Part shown: piece by piece, positions 8,471-16,372 of the stretch
How positions within the stretch are numbered: the first letter of the stretch is position 1
How the letters are laid out: each line of letters opens with the position of its first letter
Assembly: GCF_000330885.1 (NCBI RefSeq)
Contig: NC_020061.1
Span: 1-64,000, forward strand
Length of the DNA: 64,000 bases
Origin: Rhizobium tropici CIAT 899
GTDB lineage: Bacteria; Pseudomonadota; Alphaproteobacteria; Rhizobiales; Rhizobiaceae
Reading direction: 5' to 3'
Notes under the pieces: model-generated
Database searches by the model: none
What the model saw: only the letters and a program-made list of their open reading frames with translations
Told to the model about the DNA's origin: nothing
Program-made: the position numbers and the translations under genes

Positions 8471-9571
8471 ATGTTCAATGGAAAGAGACTCAGCCTCGCC
8501 AGGAAAAGGCAGAAGCTGACAGCGAAGGAACTCGCAGAAAAGGCCGGCGTATCGCCGGTCACAATCACGCGGCTTGAAACCGGTCAGAACCAGGCGGATT
8601 CTGGAACACTTGAGAAGCTCGCAGAGGTTCTCGGTTATCCCGTGCAGTTTTTCTTCAAGGAGGACCCCGCACTCCTTTCAGCAGAAATCGTCAGCTTTCG
8701 CAGCCTGTCGAGCATGACCGCGAAAGAACGAAACGCTGCCCTTTCGGCCGGCGATAACGGGGTCGAAGTCTATGAGTGGCTTGAAAATCGATACAATCTA
8801 CCGGCGTTGGATTTGCCGCATTTCGACCCGGAATTGACACCTGAAGCTGCCGCCGATGCTCTCCGCCAGCACTGGGGCCTCAGTTACCAACCCATCGCAA
8901 ACATGATGAAACTGATGGAGGCCAAAGGCATCCGCGTCCTGGGGCTAGAAGAAACCACCGCAAATGTCGATGCATTCTCGTTCTGGCAAAATGACAAAGC
9001 GTATGTGTTTCTGAATTCGTTCAAATCGGCGGAGCGTAGTATTTTTGATGCGGCTCACGAACTGGGCCATTTGGTCCTGCACAGGCATGGCCAAACCTCA
9101 GGCGCGGACGAAGATACACGCACGGCCGAGGTGGAGGCAAACCGCTTCGCTTCCGCCTTTCTAATGCCGGAGGAAGACGTCAGGGTCAGAATGCCCCGTC
9201 TTATAACGGCTGATCTCATTTTACGGGCGAAGAAAAGGTGGCGCGTCTCGGCAATGGCGCTGGCATACCGACTGGCACATCTTACCAGACCCATGCTCTC
9301 CGAATGGCAATACCGTTCCATATGTATCGAGCTTGGGAAACGCGGTTATCGCACGAGCGAGCCTGATGGCATCCCCAGGGAAACGTCTGTGCTATGGGGG
9401 AAGGTTTTATCCCAGCTTTGGGCGGAGCGGAAAAGTCTCGTGGACGTTGCCGATGAGCTATCGCTTCCAATGACTGAGGTCGAACGACTTTTATTTTGTA
9501 TTCTGCCCCAGCACGGTACCGACAATGAGGGTGGTGAAGTCCGACGCTCAAAGCTCAGTATCGTGAAATAG
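8471..9571 (+). CDS. XRE-family regulator fused to ImmA/IrrE zinc metallopeptidase
   Basis: Residues 1-65 form a Cro/CI helix-turn-helix (LARKRQKLTAKELAEKAGVS, then TITRLETGQ). Residues about 100-290 form an ImmA/IrrE metallopeptidase with the zinc motif HELGH at 196-200 and a downstream glutamate-bearing helix (EVEANRFASAFLMPEE) giving the third ligand. This gives 366 residues with an additional helical C-terminus. The HTH-plus-peptidase layout is typical of the family, which cleaves repressors or acts as an antitoxin-like regulator. It follows the 207-residue unknown gene by 12 bases, with AAGCCGAACAATC before the ATG. It probably binds the inverted repeat upstream of the pair. Confidence 0.85.
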   Translation: MFNGKRLSLARKRQKLTAKELAEKAGVSPVTITRLETGQNQADSGTLEKLAEVLGYPVQFFFKEDPALLSAEIVSFRSLSSMTAKERNAALSAGDNGVEVYEWLENRYNLPALDLPHFDPELTPEAAADALRQHWGLSYQPIANMMKLMEAKGIRVLGLEETTANVDAFSFWQNDKAYVFLNSFKSAERSIFDAAHELGHLVLHRHGQTSGADEDTRTAEVEANRFASAFLMPEEDVRVRMPRLITADLILRAKKRWRVSAMALAYRLAHLTRPMLSEWQYRSICIELGKRGYRTSEPDGIPRETSVLWGKVLSQLWAERKSLVDVADELSLPMTEVERLLFCILPQHGTDNEGGEVRRSKLSIVK

Positions 9572-9593
9572 ACGTCAAGATTGAGTGGACGCG

Positions 9594-10097
9594 ATGACCA
9601 GGGATCACACGAGTCATGGCAAATGGTCCGAAGCTGGGGTGCCCAAAAAGGGATGGTCATGTGTCGGGATCGAGGATTTGGGTGAGCCTTCCCAGCTTTG
9701 CGAAATGTGCGAAAGCGTCACCATCCGCTACGTCCATTATATGGAGCACGGCCAGACCACGGAAGCATTGGCCGTTGACTGCGTCTGTGCCGAACATATG
9801 GAAGAGGACTATGTCCGTCCGAAAGAACGGGAGAGGGGATTAAGGAGCCTCGCCAAACGCCGTAGGACATGGGCCGAGCGCTCATGGAAACGTTCGGCCA
9901 AGGGCAATGATTACATCAACACCGAAGGGTATAATCTGACGGTATTCCCTAAAAATGCAGGCTTTGGCGTGGTGGTGACGAACCGCAAGAACGGTGCGAC
10001 CCGCAGCGGCAACAAGGAATTCGCATCCGTGGAAGAGGCAAGGGCAGGGGCGTTGAGCGCGCTGGTCTGGGCCAAGACGCATTTGCAGTCAGAGTGA
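9594..10097 (+). CDS. Conserved hypothetical protein with Cys cluster (zinc-binding-like)
   Basis: The protein begins MTRDHTSHGKWSEAG and carries CEMCE near residue 35 and DCVCAEHMEEDYV near residue 62, so four cysteines plus His could form a zinc site. A basic, tryptophan-containing middle (LAKRRRTWAERSWKRSAKGN) and a strand-rich end follow. The same arrangement occurs in uncharacterised proteins of mobile DNA, but no function is known to me. An upstream in-frame GTG is possible; the ATG fits the conserved MTRDH start. It lies 6 bases before the HExxH gene, so the two are probably one operon. Confidence 0.65.
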   Translation: MTRDHTSHGKWSEAGVPKKGWSCVGIEDLGEPSQLCEMCESVTIRYVHYMEHGQTTEALAVDCVCAEHMEEDYVRPKERERGLRSLAKRRRTWAERSWKRSAKGNDYINTEGYNLTVFPKNAGFGVVVTNRKNGATRSGNKEFASVEEARAGALSALVWAKTHLQSE

Positions 10098-10103
10098 GGA
10101 AGC

Positions 10104-11093
10104 ATGACGGAGACCACCGAGGAAGAGCGACCGATCACCGTGCCCAGCATTGGTATTTCAGTCCAAGGCATGGAAGAAAAAGCAGGCGAGAAGCTCGCCT
10201 ATTGCGTCGGCGATTATGTGCGGGAGTTGAGCCGTTACATCAATCTCGAGCGGCTGGACGGCATCACCATCGCCGTCGATTACAAGGAAGCGCTTCTCGC
10301 ACTCGATAGAGGATATGAGACGGACCACCGCCTAACGCCCAGCTCCGAGCTGGTCGAAGGCGTTGCGATGGCGCCGAGCGTCATCCGTGACGGTATTCTC
10401 AAATCGCATTTGGTACTGAACGCTGCCTATATCTATTCACTGCCGGACGAGAAAGATGAGCACTATGCCCATTCCCTGCATCTGCTCGCTCATGAATGCG
10501 CACATGTCGAACTCGCCATGACGACTGACAAGGCGTTCCCCGATACGCTGCTGAAAAAAATCTACGATGATGCCGCAGATGCCTGCGAAGGGCAGGCCGA
10601 AAACGCCTGCTGGGATGAGTATGCGGCTTGCCGCATCGCAGCCCCGTTCGGCCGAGATCCTCTGCAGGATTACACCAATGCATTCATCACCCATCTCGAG
10701 GAGACGATGAACCGGGCAAACGAATGTATCCGACGCTATCGCACCGATCACGACCATGACCGAATACTCTCCGAGGTCCTGCGGTATTACCAGAACCTGA
10801 TGACGAGCGGCAGTTATCTGCTCGGCCATATGGACGGTCACGGCTTGACGATAGACGATGTGCCTGCGGTTCGCAGGGCGCTGGGAGGGCATTGGTTCGC
10901 GCCGTTTTTCGAAAGGCTGCGCACCGCGCTAAGAGAACTGTGGGCCAGGTACGGGCAATGGGAAGATCGAAGCGAATTCGCACCGATCGGCGAGATCATC
11001 ATCGATGTGCTGGGCGAGGGTGGCTTCTTCTTCCAATGGGATGAGCACGGCAATTGCGGCTTCCGCATTCCGTTCACGTTCGCCACGATGTAG
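10104..11093 (+). CDS. Predicted zinc metallopeptidase-like protein (HExxH)
   Basis: A 329-residue soluble protein with HLLAHECAHVE around residues 127-136, giving the metallopeptidase motif HExxH (H130, E131, H134), preceded by a hydrophobic strand (HLVLNAAYIYSL). Downstream CWDEYAACRIAAPF could supply an acidic third ligand, as in ImmA-type and gluzincin folds. The C-terminal half is helical, ending in a short strand region. A paralogue about one kilobase downstream shares the same layout (DGxTxAVDYxEAL, HECAHVE, DEYAxCR-like, SYLxGHxDG, FxVxTM end). I do not recognise a named family. A GAGGAAGC site precedes the ATG. Activity is inferred from the motif only. Confidence 0.65.
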   Translation: MTETTEEERPITVPSIGISVQGMEEKAGEKLAYCVGDYVRELSRYINLERLDGITIAVDYKEALLALDRGYETDHRLTPSSELVEGVAMAPSVIRDGILKSHLVLNAAYIYSLPDEKDEHYAHSLHLLAHECAHVELAMTTDKAFPDTLLKKIYDDAADACEGQAENACWDEYAACRIAAPFGRDPLQDYTNAFITHLEETMNRANECIRRYRTDHDHDRILSEVLRYYQNLMTSGSYLLGHMDGHGLTIDDVPAVRRALGGHWFAPFFERLRTALRELWARYGQWEDRSEFAPIGEIIIDVLGEGGFFFQWDEHGNCGFRIPFTFATM

Positions 11094-11105
11094 GAACGGC
11101 CATAT

Positions 11106-11225
11106 AAAGACACGGGTGCTCTCCAGTACCAGGCTGACGGTACGGAAAAGGCTGCTGCGGTCCAGTTCGCCTCTCTCGACAAAGGTTTGGCGCTGACGGC
11201 TGCCGACTTCCTGATTATCGCATAG
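11106..11225 (+). pseudogene. C-terminal remnant of an RTX-type calcium-binding protein
   Basis: Forty codons read [19 protein letters not shown], then [19 protein letters not shown] and a stop. This is the characteristic last segment of haemolysin-type calcium-binding proteins of rhizobia, the part next to the type I secretion signal. The serralysin near 31 kb ends the same way (SGALSYDVDGGGELAAIQ...LSAADFIVI). Nothing upstream continues it: the HExxH gene ends 12 bases before. The rest of the RTX gene was lost when the neighbouring cassette was inserted or deleted. Confidence 0.75.
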
Positions 11226-11351
11226 TCGCATCGCATTCCGCCGAACCATTTGGCGGTGGGATTATCCTCCGGATAGCTATTTGACTCCACATGTACCGGT
11301 GGCAACCAGGAAGAATCGCATGAATGATGATCAGCCCCAGATAAATGAAGC

Positions 11352-12077
11352 ATGGCTGCAATGGATGAGGGATTTCCGCATGGCTCGGCGAAGCTCGCGG
11401 ACGTGGACAGCTTCGATGCGCCGGAAGGCGAAGAGCCCGAACTGCTGTTCGTGAAATTCGCGCTGTTCGCCCGTGCCCTGACATTGTTCGACACGGCATT
11501 GTTGCTCGCTGAGCATGACAAGGTGCTCGATGTGCGCAGTACCTGCCGCAAGGTCGTCGAATGCGCGATCCATATGGATGCAGCGTGCCGCAAGCCTGAC
11601 TATTTGCAGGCGCTCAAGGATGACGAAGCCACGAGTAAATGGTCGAGAGCCAAGGCGTTAAAGGACATGCAGACGGACCTTGATGCCGGCTCGCATAAGC
11701 TGCTGCAGGAATTCCTGAATGACAAGAAGGGCGCGCAGCTCAAGCCGAGTGACCTGAGCAAGGACAGCCAGTTCCCGCGCATGGCGCACATGTATCGTGA
11801 GATCTCGGCCGACACGGCACATGTCACCTACAGCTCGCTATTACGGCATCGTTCGTTCCTGCCGGACGGGACCGCATTGTTCAGCCTCGATCCTCTGCTG
11901 GAGGAAGACGAGCTGCAGGAGACGCTGAACATACTCGGCCTCTCCGTTTTGCTGTGCGTCTTCAGCCTTGTGCGCATGATACTCACCATGGTGGGCGACG
12001 AAGCATTCTATAACCTGCATGCCCGCTATAAGGTGCTTGCCGCCGGCGGGCAGGCGCAGCTGGGTGAAACCGCATGA
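11352..12077 (+). CDS. DUF5677-like protein between the two HExxH genes
   Basis: A 241-residue helical protein with a region (FALFARALTLFDTALLLAE, VRSTCRKVVECAIHMDAA, MYREISADTAHVTYSSLL) that resembles DUF5677, a helical domain found in accessory and defence-associated proteins. The HVTYSS and DTALLLAE patches are the most family-like. The start is uncertain. An ATG at 11320 has a far better ribosome binding site (AGGAAG, six bases upstream) and reads MNDDQPQINEAWLQWMRDF in another frame. It would join the main frame if one base were missing near 11385, so the true protein may be about ten residues longer. It is 24 bases from the second HExxH gene. No function is known. Confidence 0.6.
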   Translation: MAAMDEGFPHGSAKLADVDSFDAPEGEEPELLFVKFALFARALTLFDTALLLAEHDKVLDVRSTCRKVVECAIHMDAACRKPDYLQALKDDEATSKWSRAKALKDMQTDLDAGSHKLLQEFLNDKKGAQLKPSDLSKDSQFPRMAHMYREISADTAHVTYSSLLRHRSFLPDGTALFSLDPLLEEDELQETLNILGLSVLLCVFSLVRMILTMVGDEAFYNLHARYKVLAAGGQAQLGETA

Positions 12078-12100
12078 GGTGAGGGGAGAGAGGGGCTAAT

Positions 12101-13176
12101 ATGGATACGAGCGACACGCCGCGACAAGAGGTGCCTGCCTCCACGCTTCCGCAGATTCAGGTGACGGTACAGGGCATCACCAACCAGTACGGCGCCGAAT
12201 GCCTCGGGCAGCAGATGTTCCACATTCTGCGCGAGGTCGGGGAATATATCGATATCAGCGCGCTCGACGGTGTGACCGTAGCGGTCGATTACGACGAGGC
12301 GCTGCGCGACCTCGATCGGGGCGTCGAAGGGCTGGCGCCGTTGAGCCGCACCAATGACGAGGGCCTGGCCGGCGTCGGAAAGAGTGTCGTGGTCATGCGT
12401 GGCGACGCCGTGAAGACACATATCGTTTTGTCCGCGGGTCCGGTATGCCCGATTGTGCTCGAGGGGGCCGATCGCGATGAAGAGGATTTCCGCACGGCCA
12501 TTGCCATCATCGCCCATGAATGCGCACATGTCGAAGAAATCGCCTTTCGCGAGGACCAATTCCCGGCATCCATTTTCGTCCGCCGACCGGGCATTTCATC
12601 AGCGATCACGAGCAGCACTTCGCCGAAGCCTGCCGGGGTGAATATGCGGTCTGCCGTTTGTCGGCGGGGTTCGCGGTCAACGAGGAAGCCCGTTTCCGCG
12701 ACAATTTGGCCGTTCGGTTGAAGGATTGCCGCGGCAGGGCGCACGATGCCATCCGGTCCTATCGCCTGCATGGCAATGTGGTGCGGGTCTTTCAGGAAGT
12801 CGGTATTGTCATTCTTGAGCCCTTGCGGATCGCATCCTACCTGTTCGGCCATCTGGACGGGATGAACGAATCCGACAACCTCTGCGAGGTGGCGCCAGAA
12901 TTGCCGACCGAGGATCAGGCTTTGGTCAGGGCGATCGGCCGGCTGGTGGAGCAGCTGCGCGGCCTATGGGATACGCGTGGTGAGTGGCCGAGCTATGATG
13001 CGCTGATCGATGTCGGGGCGGTCGGTTACCGGCTTTTTGAGGAATTCGGCGTGCATGCGCAGCCGCAACCTGACGGGCAGGCCTATATCAATGTCCCTTT
13101 CACAGTGGATACGATGCCGGCAGGGTCTGCACAGGCCGATATGTTGCGCGCCCTCATGGGCGGCTACAGAAGCTAG
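12101..13176 (+). pseudogene. Second HExxH metallopeptidase-like gene, frameshifted
   Basis: This is a paralogue of the HExxH gene 1 kb upstream. The first frame encodes LDGVTVAVDYDEALRDLDRG and AIAIIAHECAHVEE (H139, E140, H143). The second frame, one base back, continues with DHEQHFAEACRGEYAVCR, then SYLFGHLDGMN and ends near INVPFTVDTMP, all collinear with the intact paralogue. The frames meet at about 12575-12600. Restoring one base would give about 358 residues. No slippery heptamer was seen, so this is either a recent mutation or a sequence error rather than programmed frameshifting. If intact, it would be the fourth gene of the cassette. Confidence 0.7.
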
Positions 13177-13203
13177 GCCGGTATGATGAGTCATCATGGC
13201 TGA

Positions 13204-13324
13204 TTGACATATGATTATATATAAAATTGTTCAGTGATACAGATCTGTATATCAGAGTTGCGCTGCCTTACGGAATTGTCTATATATTATCCTGTATATC
13301 TCCCATCATGCGATACAGGATAAT
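13204..13324 (+). promoter_or_regulatory. hipBA promoter and operators
   Basis: TTGACA at 13204-13209 is followed by a very AT-rich tract. Two palindromes share the half-site CTGTAT/ATACAG. One is a continuous 14-base palindrome, ATACAGATCTGTAT, at 13237-13250. The other is a perfect 12-base inverted repeat: ATTATCCTGTAT at 13286-13297 and ATACAGGATAAT at 13313-13324. The second overlaps the hipB start codon. TATCC and GGATA, the core of the E. coli hip operator, appear in its arms with wider spacing. Confidence 0.7.
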
Positions 13325-13919
13325 GATCGTGGCATATAAAACAGAGCATATAACACAGCAGTTACGCGCTGCCCGGGAAGGACAGAAAGTAAGCCAGCGT
13401 GAGCTGAGCGCTCGTTCGGGCCTGACGCAGAGCCATATTTCCCAGATCGAGCGGGGTACAATGGAGCCTGGGCTCGGCAGCTTGGTGGATGTGGCGCGCG
13501 CGCTCGACCTCGAGATCGTCCTTGCGCCGAAGAAGCTGATGCCGGCGATCCGCAACATCCTCGAAAGTAGTTCGGCGTCGAATGACGTCCTCACATCTGA
13601 CCAACGCAAACTGGTCGCGCGTCTCGAGCGATCGTCTGCGCAGTACGGGTATGGGGTCGGGACGAGTGCCGACGCGGACGCGTTCAAGGATAGCCTGGGC
13701 CTCCTACGCCATCTGCCACTGACTCCCGACGAGCTGGACATCCTCAGGCGGGCAGCCAACCGCCTTGAAAATTCTCAGACCGACAAGATGTCACGTCAGG
13801 AAATGGGTGCGATCGTTCGCGAGATAAGGCAACTGCGCAACGCCGCGGTGCATCGCGACCGGGATGACGCAATCCCGCGCTCGGCCTACGCGCTGGATGA
13901 GGAGGACGATGATGCCTAA
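13323..13919 (+). CDS. hipB: HipB-like antitoxin and transcriptional repressor
   Basis: A Cro/CI helix-turn-helix occupies about residues 10-65 (LRAAREGQKVSQRELSARSG, then TQSHISQIERGTMEPGLGSL, ALDLEIVLAPKK). A helical C-terminal extension ending in an acidic tail (ALDEEDDDA) follows. HipB proteins neutralise the HipA kinase and repress the operon. At 198 residues this is longer than E. coli HipB (88). The start beginning IVAYKTEHITQQL was chosen because an earlier in-frame ATG adds residues read from the operator region. The stop overlaps the hipA start by eight bases, which ensures coupled translation. Palindromes directly upstream are the expected operator. Confidence 0.85.
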   Translation: MIVAYKTEHITQQLRAAREGQKVSQRELSARSGLTQSHISQIERGTMEPGLGSLVDVARALDLEIVLAPKKLMPAIRNILESSSASNDVLTSDQRKLVARLERSSAQYGYGVGTSADADAFKDSLGLLRHLPLTPDELDILRRAANRLENSQTDKMSRQEMGAIVREIRQLRNAAVHRDRDDAIPRSAYALDEEDDDA

Positions 13920-15147
13920 GGTCACGGTACTCGATGTCAGGCTAAACGGAGAACCGGTCGCGACCCTGACGAACCTGCAGGACGGGCGCACCATCTTCGC
14001 ATTCAACGAGGACTATATCGAAAACGAAAAGCGGCCGACACTCAGCTTGTCCTTCAAGGACCCGTTCGGCGCCCTGATTACGAAGTTCCGCCCATATAAC
14101 ATGGTGGTCCCACCCTTCTTCTCGAACCTGTTGCCGGAAGGGCCGCTGCGAAAATACCTCGCCGAGCGTGCTGGCGTAAAACAGACGCGGGAATTCTTCC
14201 TGCTCTGGATGCTCGGTCGTGATCTGCCCGGTGCAGTGACGGTCCATCCCACCGTGGGTGATGACCTGCCGCCCGATGACGAGCAGGCTTCTGTCGAAGC
14301 GCGACCGAATGCATTGCGCTTTTCGTTGGCCGGTGTGCAGCTGAAATTCTCGGCCTTCAAGAACACCACGAAGGGAGGCGGCCTGACTATTCCGGCCGAG
14401 GGTACCGGTGGATCATGGATCGTGAAGCTGCCCTCCCAGCAGTATAGCGGCGTGCCGGAGAACGAATTCTCCATGATGACCATCGCCGCGATGATGGGCA
14501 TGGACGTGCCGGAGATCCAGCTGGTCGAGCTGGATGCGGTGAGCGGCCTGCCACAGGGGGTAGGAGAACTGCACGGGCAGGCGCTCGCCATTAGGCGTTT
14601 CGACCGTACGCCGGAGGGTCCGGTGCATATCGAGGATTTTGCGCAGGTGTTTGGCGTGAAGCCGGATGACAAGTACAGCAAGGGCAATTACCGGATGATC
14701 GCCCGCGTCCTCGGCATCGAGACGAGCACGGCCGACGTGGCGGAGTTCATCCGCCGGTTGGTCTTCAGCACACTGATCGGCAATGGCGACATGCATCTGA
14801 AGAACTGGTCGCTGATCTACCCCGATCGCCGTACCCCTGCGCTCTCGCCGGCTTACGACCTGCTATCGACAATCCCCTATATCGAGGGAGAGGATACGGC
14901 CGCGCTTAACTTTTCACGCACGAAAAGAATGGCGGAGCTATCGAAGGACGAGCTTGCACATCTGGCCGCCAAGTCGGCGCTGTCCGAAAAGCTGGTCCTC
15001 GACACAGCACGCGAGACGGTCGGACGGTTTATGGATGTGTGGAAAAACGAGAAAAACAACCTGCCGATGGCCGCGAAGGTGCGCGAGACTATCGATGCAC
15101 ATCTGCCCACAATCGAGCTGTATCGGGAATTCAACGAAGCTACCTAG
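13912..15147 (+). CDS. hipA: HipA-family serine/threonine kinase toxin
   Basis: A 411-residue protein with the HipA layout. The N-terminal domain (LDVRLNGEPVATLTNLQDGR, SLSFKDP) matches HipA_1. The kinase core includes RFSLAGVQLKFSA, GGSWIVKLPS, then AIRRFDRT, the catalytic loop IGNGDMHLKNWSL with Asp and Asn, and SPAYDLLST carrying the metal-binding Asp. Family members phosphorylate aminoacyl-tRNA synthetases or other targets, causing growth arrest and persistence. All key residues seem present, so the toxin is probably active. GAGGAGG ahead of the ATG inside hipB is a strong ribosome binding site. The track-longest start 48 bases earlier lacks family support. Confidence 0.9.
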   Translation: MPKVTVLDVRLNGEPVATLTNLQDGRTIFAFNEDYIENEKRPTLSLSFKDPFGALITKFRPYNMVVPPFFSNLLPEGPLRKYLAERAGVKQTREFFLLWMLGRDLPGAVTVHPTVGDDLPPDDEQASVEARPNALRFSLAGVQLKFSAFKNTTKGGGLTIPAEGTGGSWIVKLPSQQYSGVPENEFSMMTIAAMMGMDVPEIQLVELDAVSGLPQGVGELHGQALAIRRFDRTPEGPVHIEDFAQVFGVKPDDKYSKGNYRMIARVLGIETSTADVAEFIRRLVFSTLIGNGDMHLKNWSLIYPDRRTPALSPAYDLLSTIPYIEGEDTAALNFSRTKRMAELSKDELAHLAAKSALSEKLVLDTARETVGRFMDVWKNEKNNLPMAAKVRETIDAHLPTIELYREFNEAT

Positions 15148-15232
15148 AAAAAGGTCATCATCGGAAGATGATGCCCCACCGCCAAGGATGAAATCATAGA
15201 TCTATATAGGGTGCATTTTCCGGAGATTTTCG

Positions 15233-16372
15233 CTACTGGAACAATGTGAATCCTGGAACGACTTCACCATCGGCAAGGTCATGGACCACCGCTACCGTAT
15301 GCCTTGCGCGGGTTAGGGCAACATAGAGTTTTGCACGGGTTTCGGCTTTCAACGCCGATTGGGCGCTCTTCAGCCAGTCCATCATTTCATTCGTCGGATA
15401 GATAATGACGCGGTCAAAACCGAGTCCCTTGGATCGTCCGAATGTAAGCGACGGCAGTTCTACAGATGCGACCTTAACGGCGGAACTCCATCGCAGCTGT
15501 ACCGGTCGTCCGGTCTTGAGATAGCGTGGCAGATCGTTACGTCGGACGATGTGGAGACCCGCATCACCAGGGACCGGCTGCCTGCAGTCGACGCATTTAC
15601 ATGCAGTCGCAGCCGCCAACTTTGGATAGAGCTTCGACGATAGTTCACAGATAGCGGTGCTATTTCGGTGCGATGTCATGAGGCTGGTCACATCAATATC
15701 GCAGGTAACCTTTCGGGGAAGTTCCGCCCGAATGAAGTCGGCAATGCCGCCATCCCTGTACTTCTTAAGGCGAGCCTCCAGATGGGTCACATAGGTGACC
15801 TGACGGGGATCACCCACCATGACGACGTTGACGGGGCTTTGGAAGAGCGCCGCCAAAATGTCGAGGTCGTGGCCTGCCAGATCCTGCACCTCATCTACGA
15901 AAATAAAGTGATAGATACGGGAAAGCCGCTCGATGACAGCGCCGTCCGATGCCTCGTTGCACCGTATCATCAGCCTCGACAATTTGTCTGAATAGACGCG
16001 ATTTCGACGGTCGAAGTAGCAGCGTCTGAAATCTTCCTCACCCCAATACATGGGACGGCCTTGCCGGTCGCGCCCGCGCAAACCGGATCTCTGCGAAACT
16101 AGAAGCATGCCAGCGACATCCCAATCGAACAGCTTGCCTTGAAAGGGCTTGATGCCGTGCTCGATCAGCAGACTGAACCAGGTCTGGATATGCACGTTGC
16201 CCGGAACCGAGCCATTGATTTCGAAAAATTTGCGCCGGATCTCTTTTTCGTTCGATTCCGTGTAGGTGGTGATGAGGACCCGTTTTTGTTCAACGGCAAG
16301 CGCCTGCCTGACGAGGTAGGTGGTCTTCCCCGAGCCTGCCGCAGCAATGACGAGCTTATTCGGCCCCATCAT
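15233..16372 (-). CDS. UvrD/Rep-like helicase, GajB-like
   Basis: This superfamily 1 helicase has Walker A IAAAGSGKTT almost at the N-terminus, ITTYTESNEKEIRRKF (motif Ia), FIFVDEVQDL (motif II), VVMVGDPRQVTY (motif III), TSHRNS (motif IV) and KLYVALTRARHTVAVVHD (motif VI). It has 379 residues from the ATG that overlaps the stop of the OLD-nuclease gene (ATGA), shorter than Gabija GajB (about 490) and lacking the usual 1B/2B insertions. An earlier start at 16444 would add 24 residues read from inside the nuclease gene. The pair OLD nuclease plus UvrD-like helicase is the Gabija arrangement, in which the helicase senses DNA intermediates and supports the nuclease. Confidence 0.8.
   Translation of the reverse strand: MMGPNKLVIAAAGSGKTTYLVRQALAVEQKRVLITTYTESNEKEIRRKFFEINGSVPGNVHIQTWFSLLIEHGIKPFQGKLFDWDVAGMLLVSQRSGLRGRDRQGRPMYWGEEDFRRCYFDRRNRVYSDKLSRLMIRCNEASDGAVIERLSRIYHFIFVDEVQDLAGHDLDILAALFQSPVNVVMVGDPRQVTYVTHLEARLKKYRDGGIADFIRAELPRKVTCDIDVTSLMTSHRNSTAICELSSKLYPKLAAATACKCVDCRQPVPGDAGLHIVRRNDLPRYLKTGRPVQLRWSSAVKVASVELPSLTFGRSKGLGFDRVIIYPTNEMMDWLKSAQSALKAETRAKLYVALTRARHTVAVVHDLADGEVVPGFTLFQ

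Noticed and set aside
12575..12600. Programmed frameshift in the second HExxH gene
   Set aside because: No slippery heptamer or downstream stem was seen, and the intact paralogue is in one frame, so mutation or sequence error is preferred.
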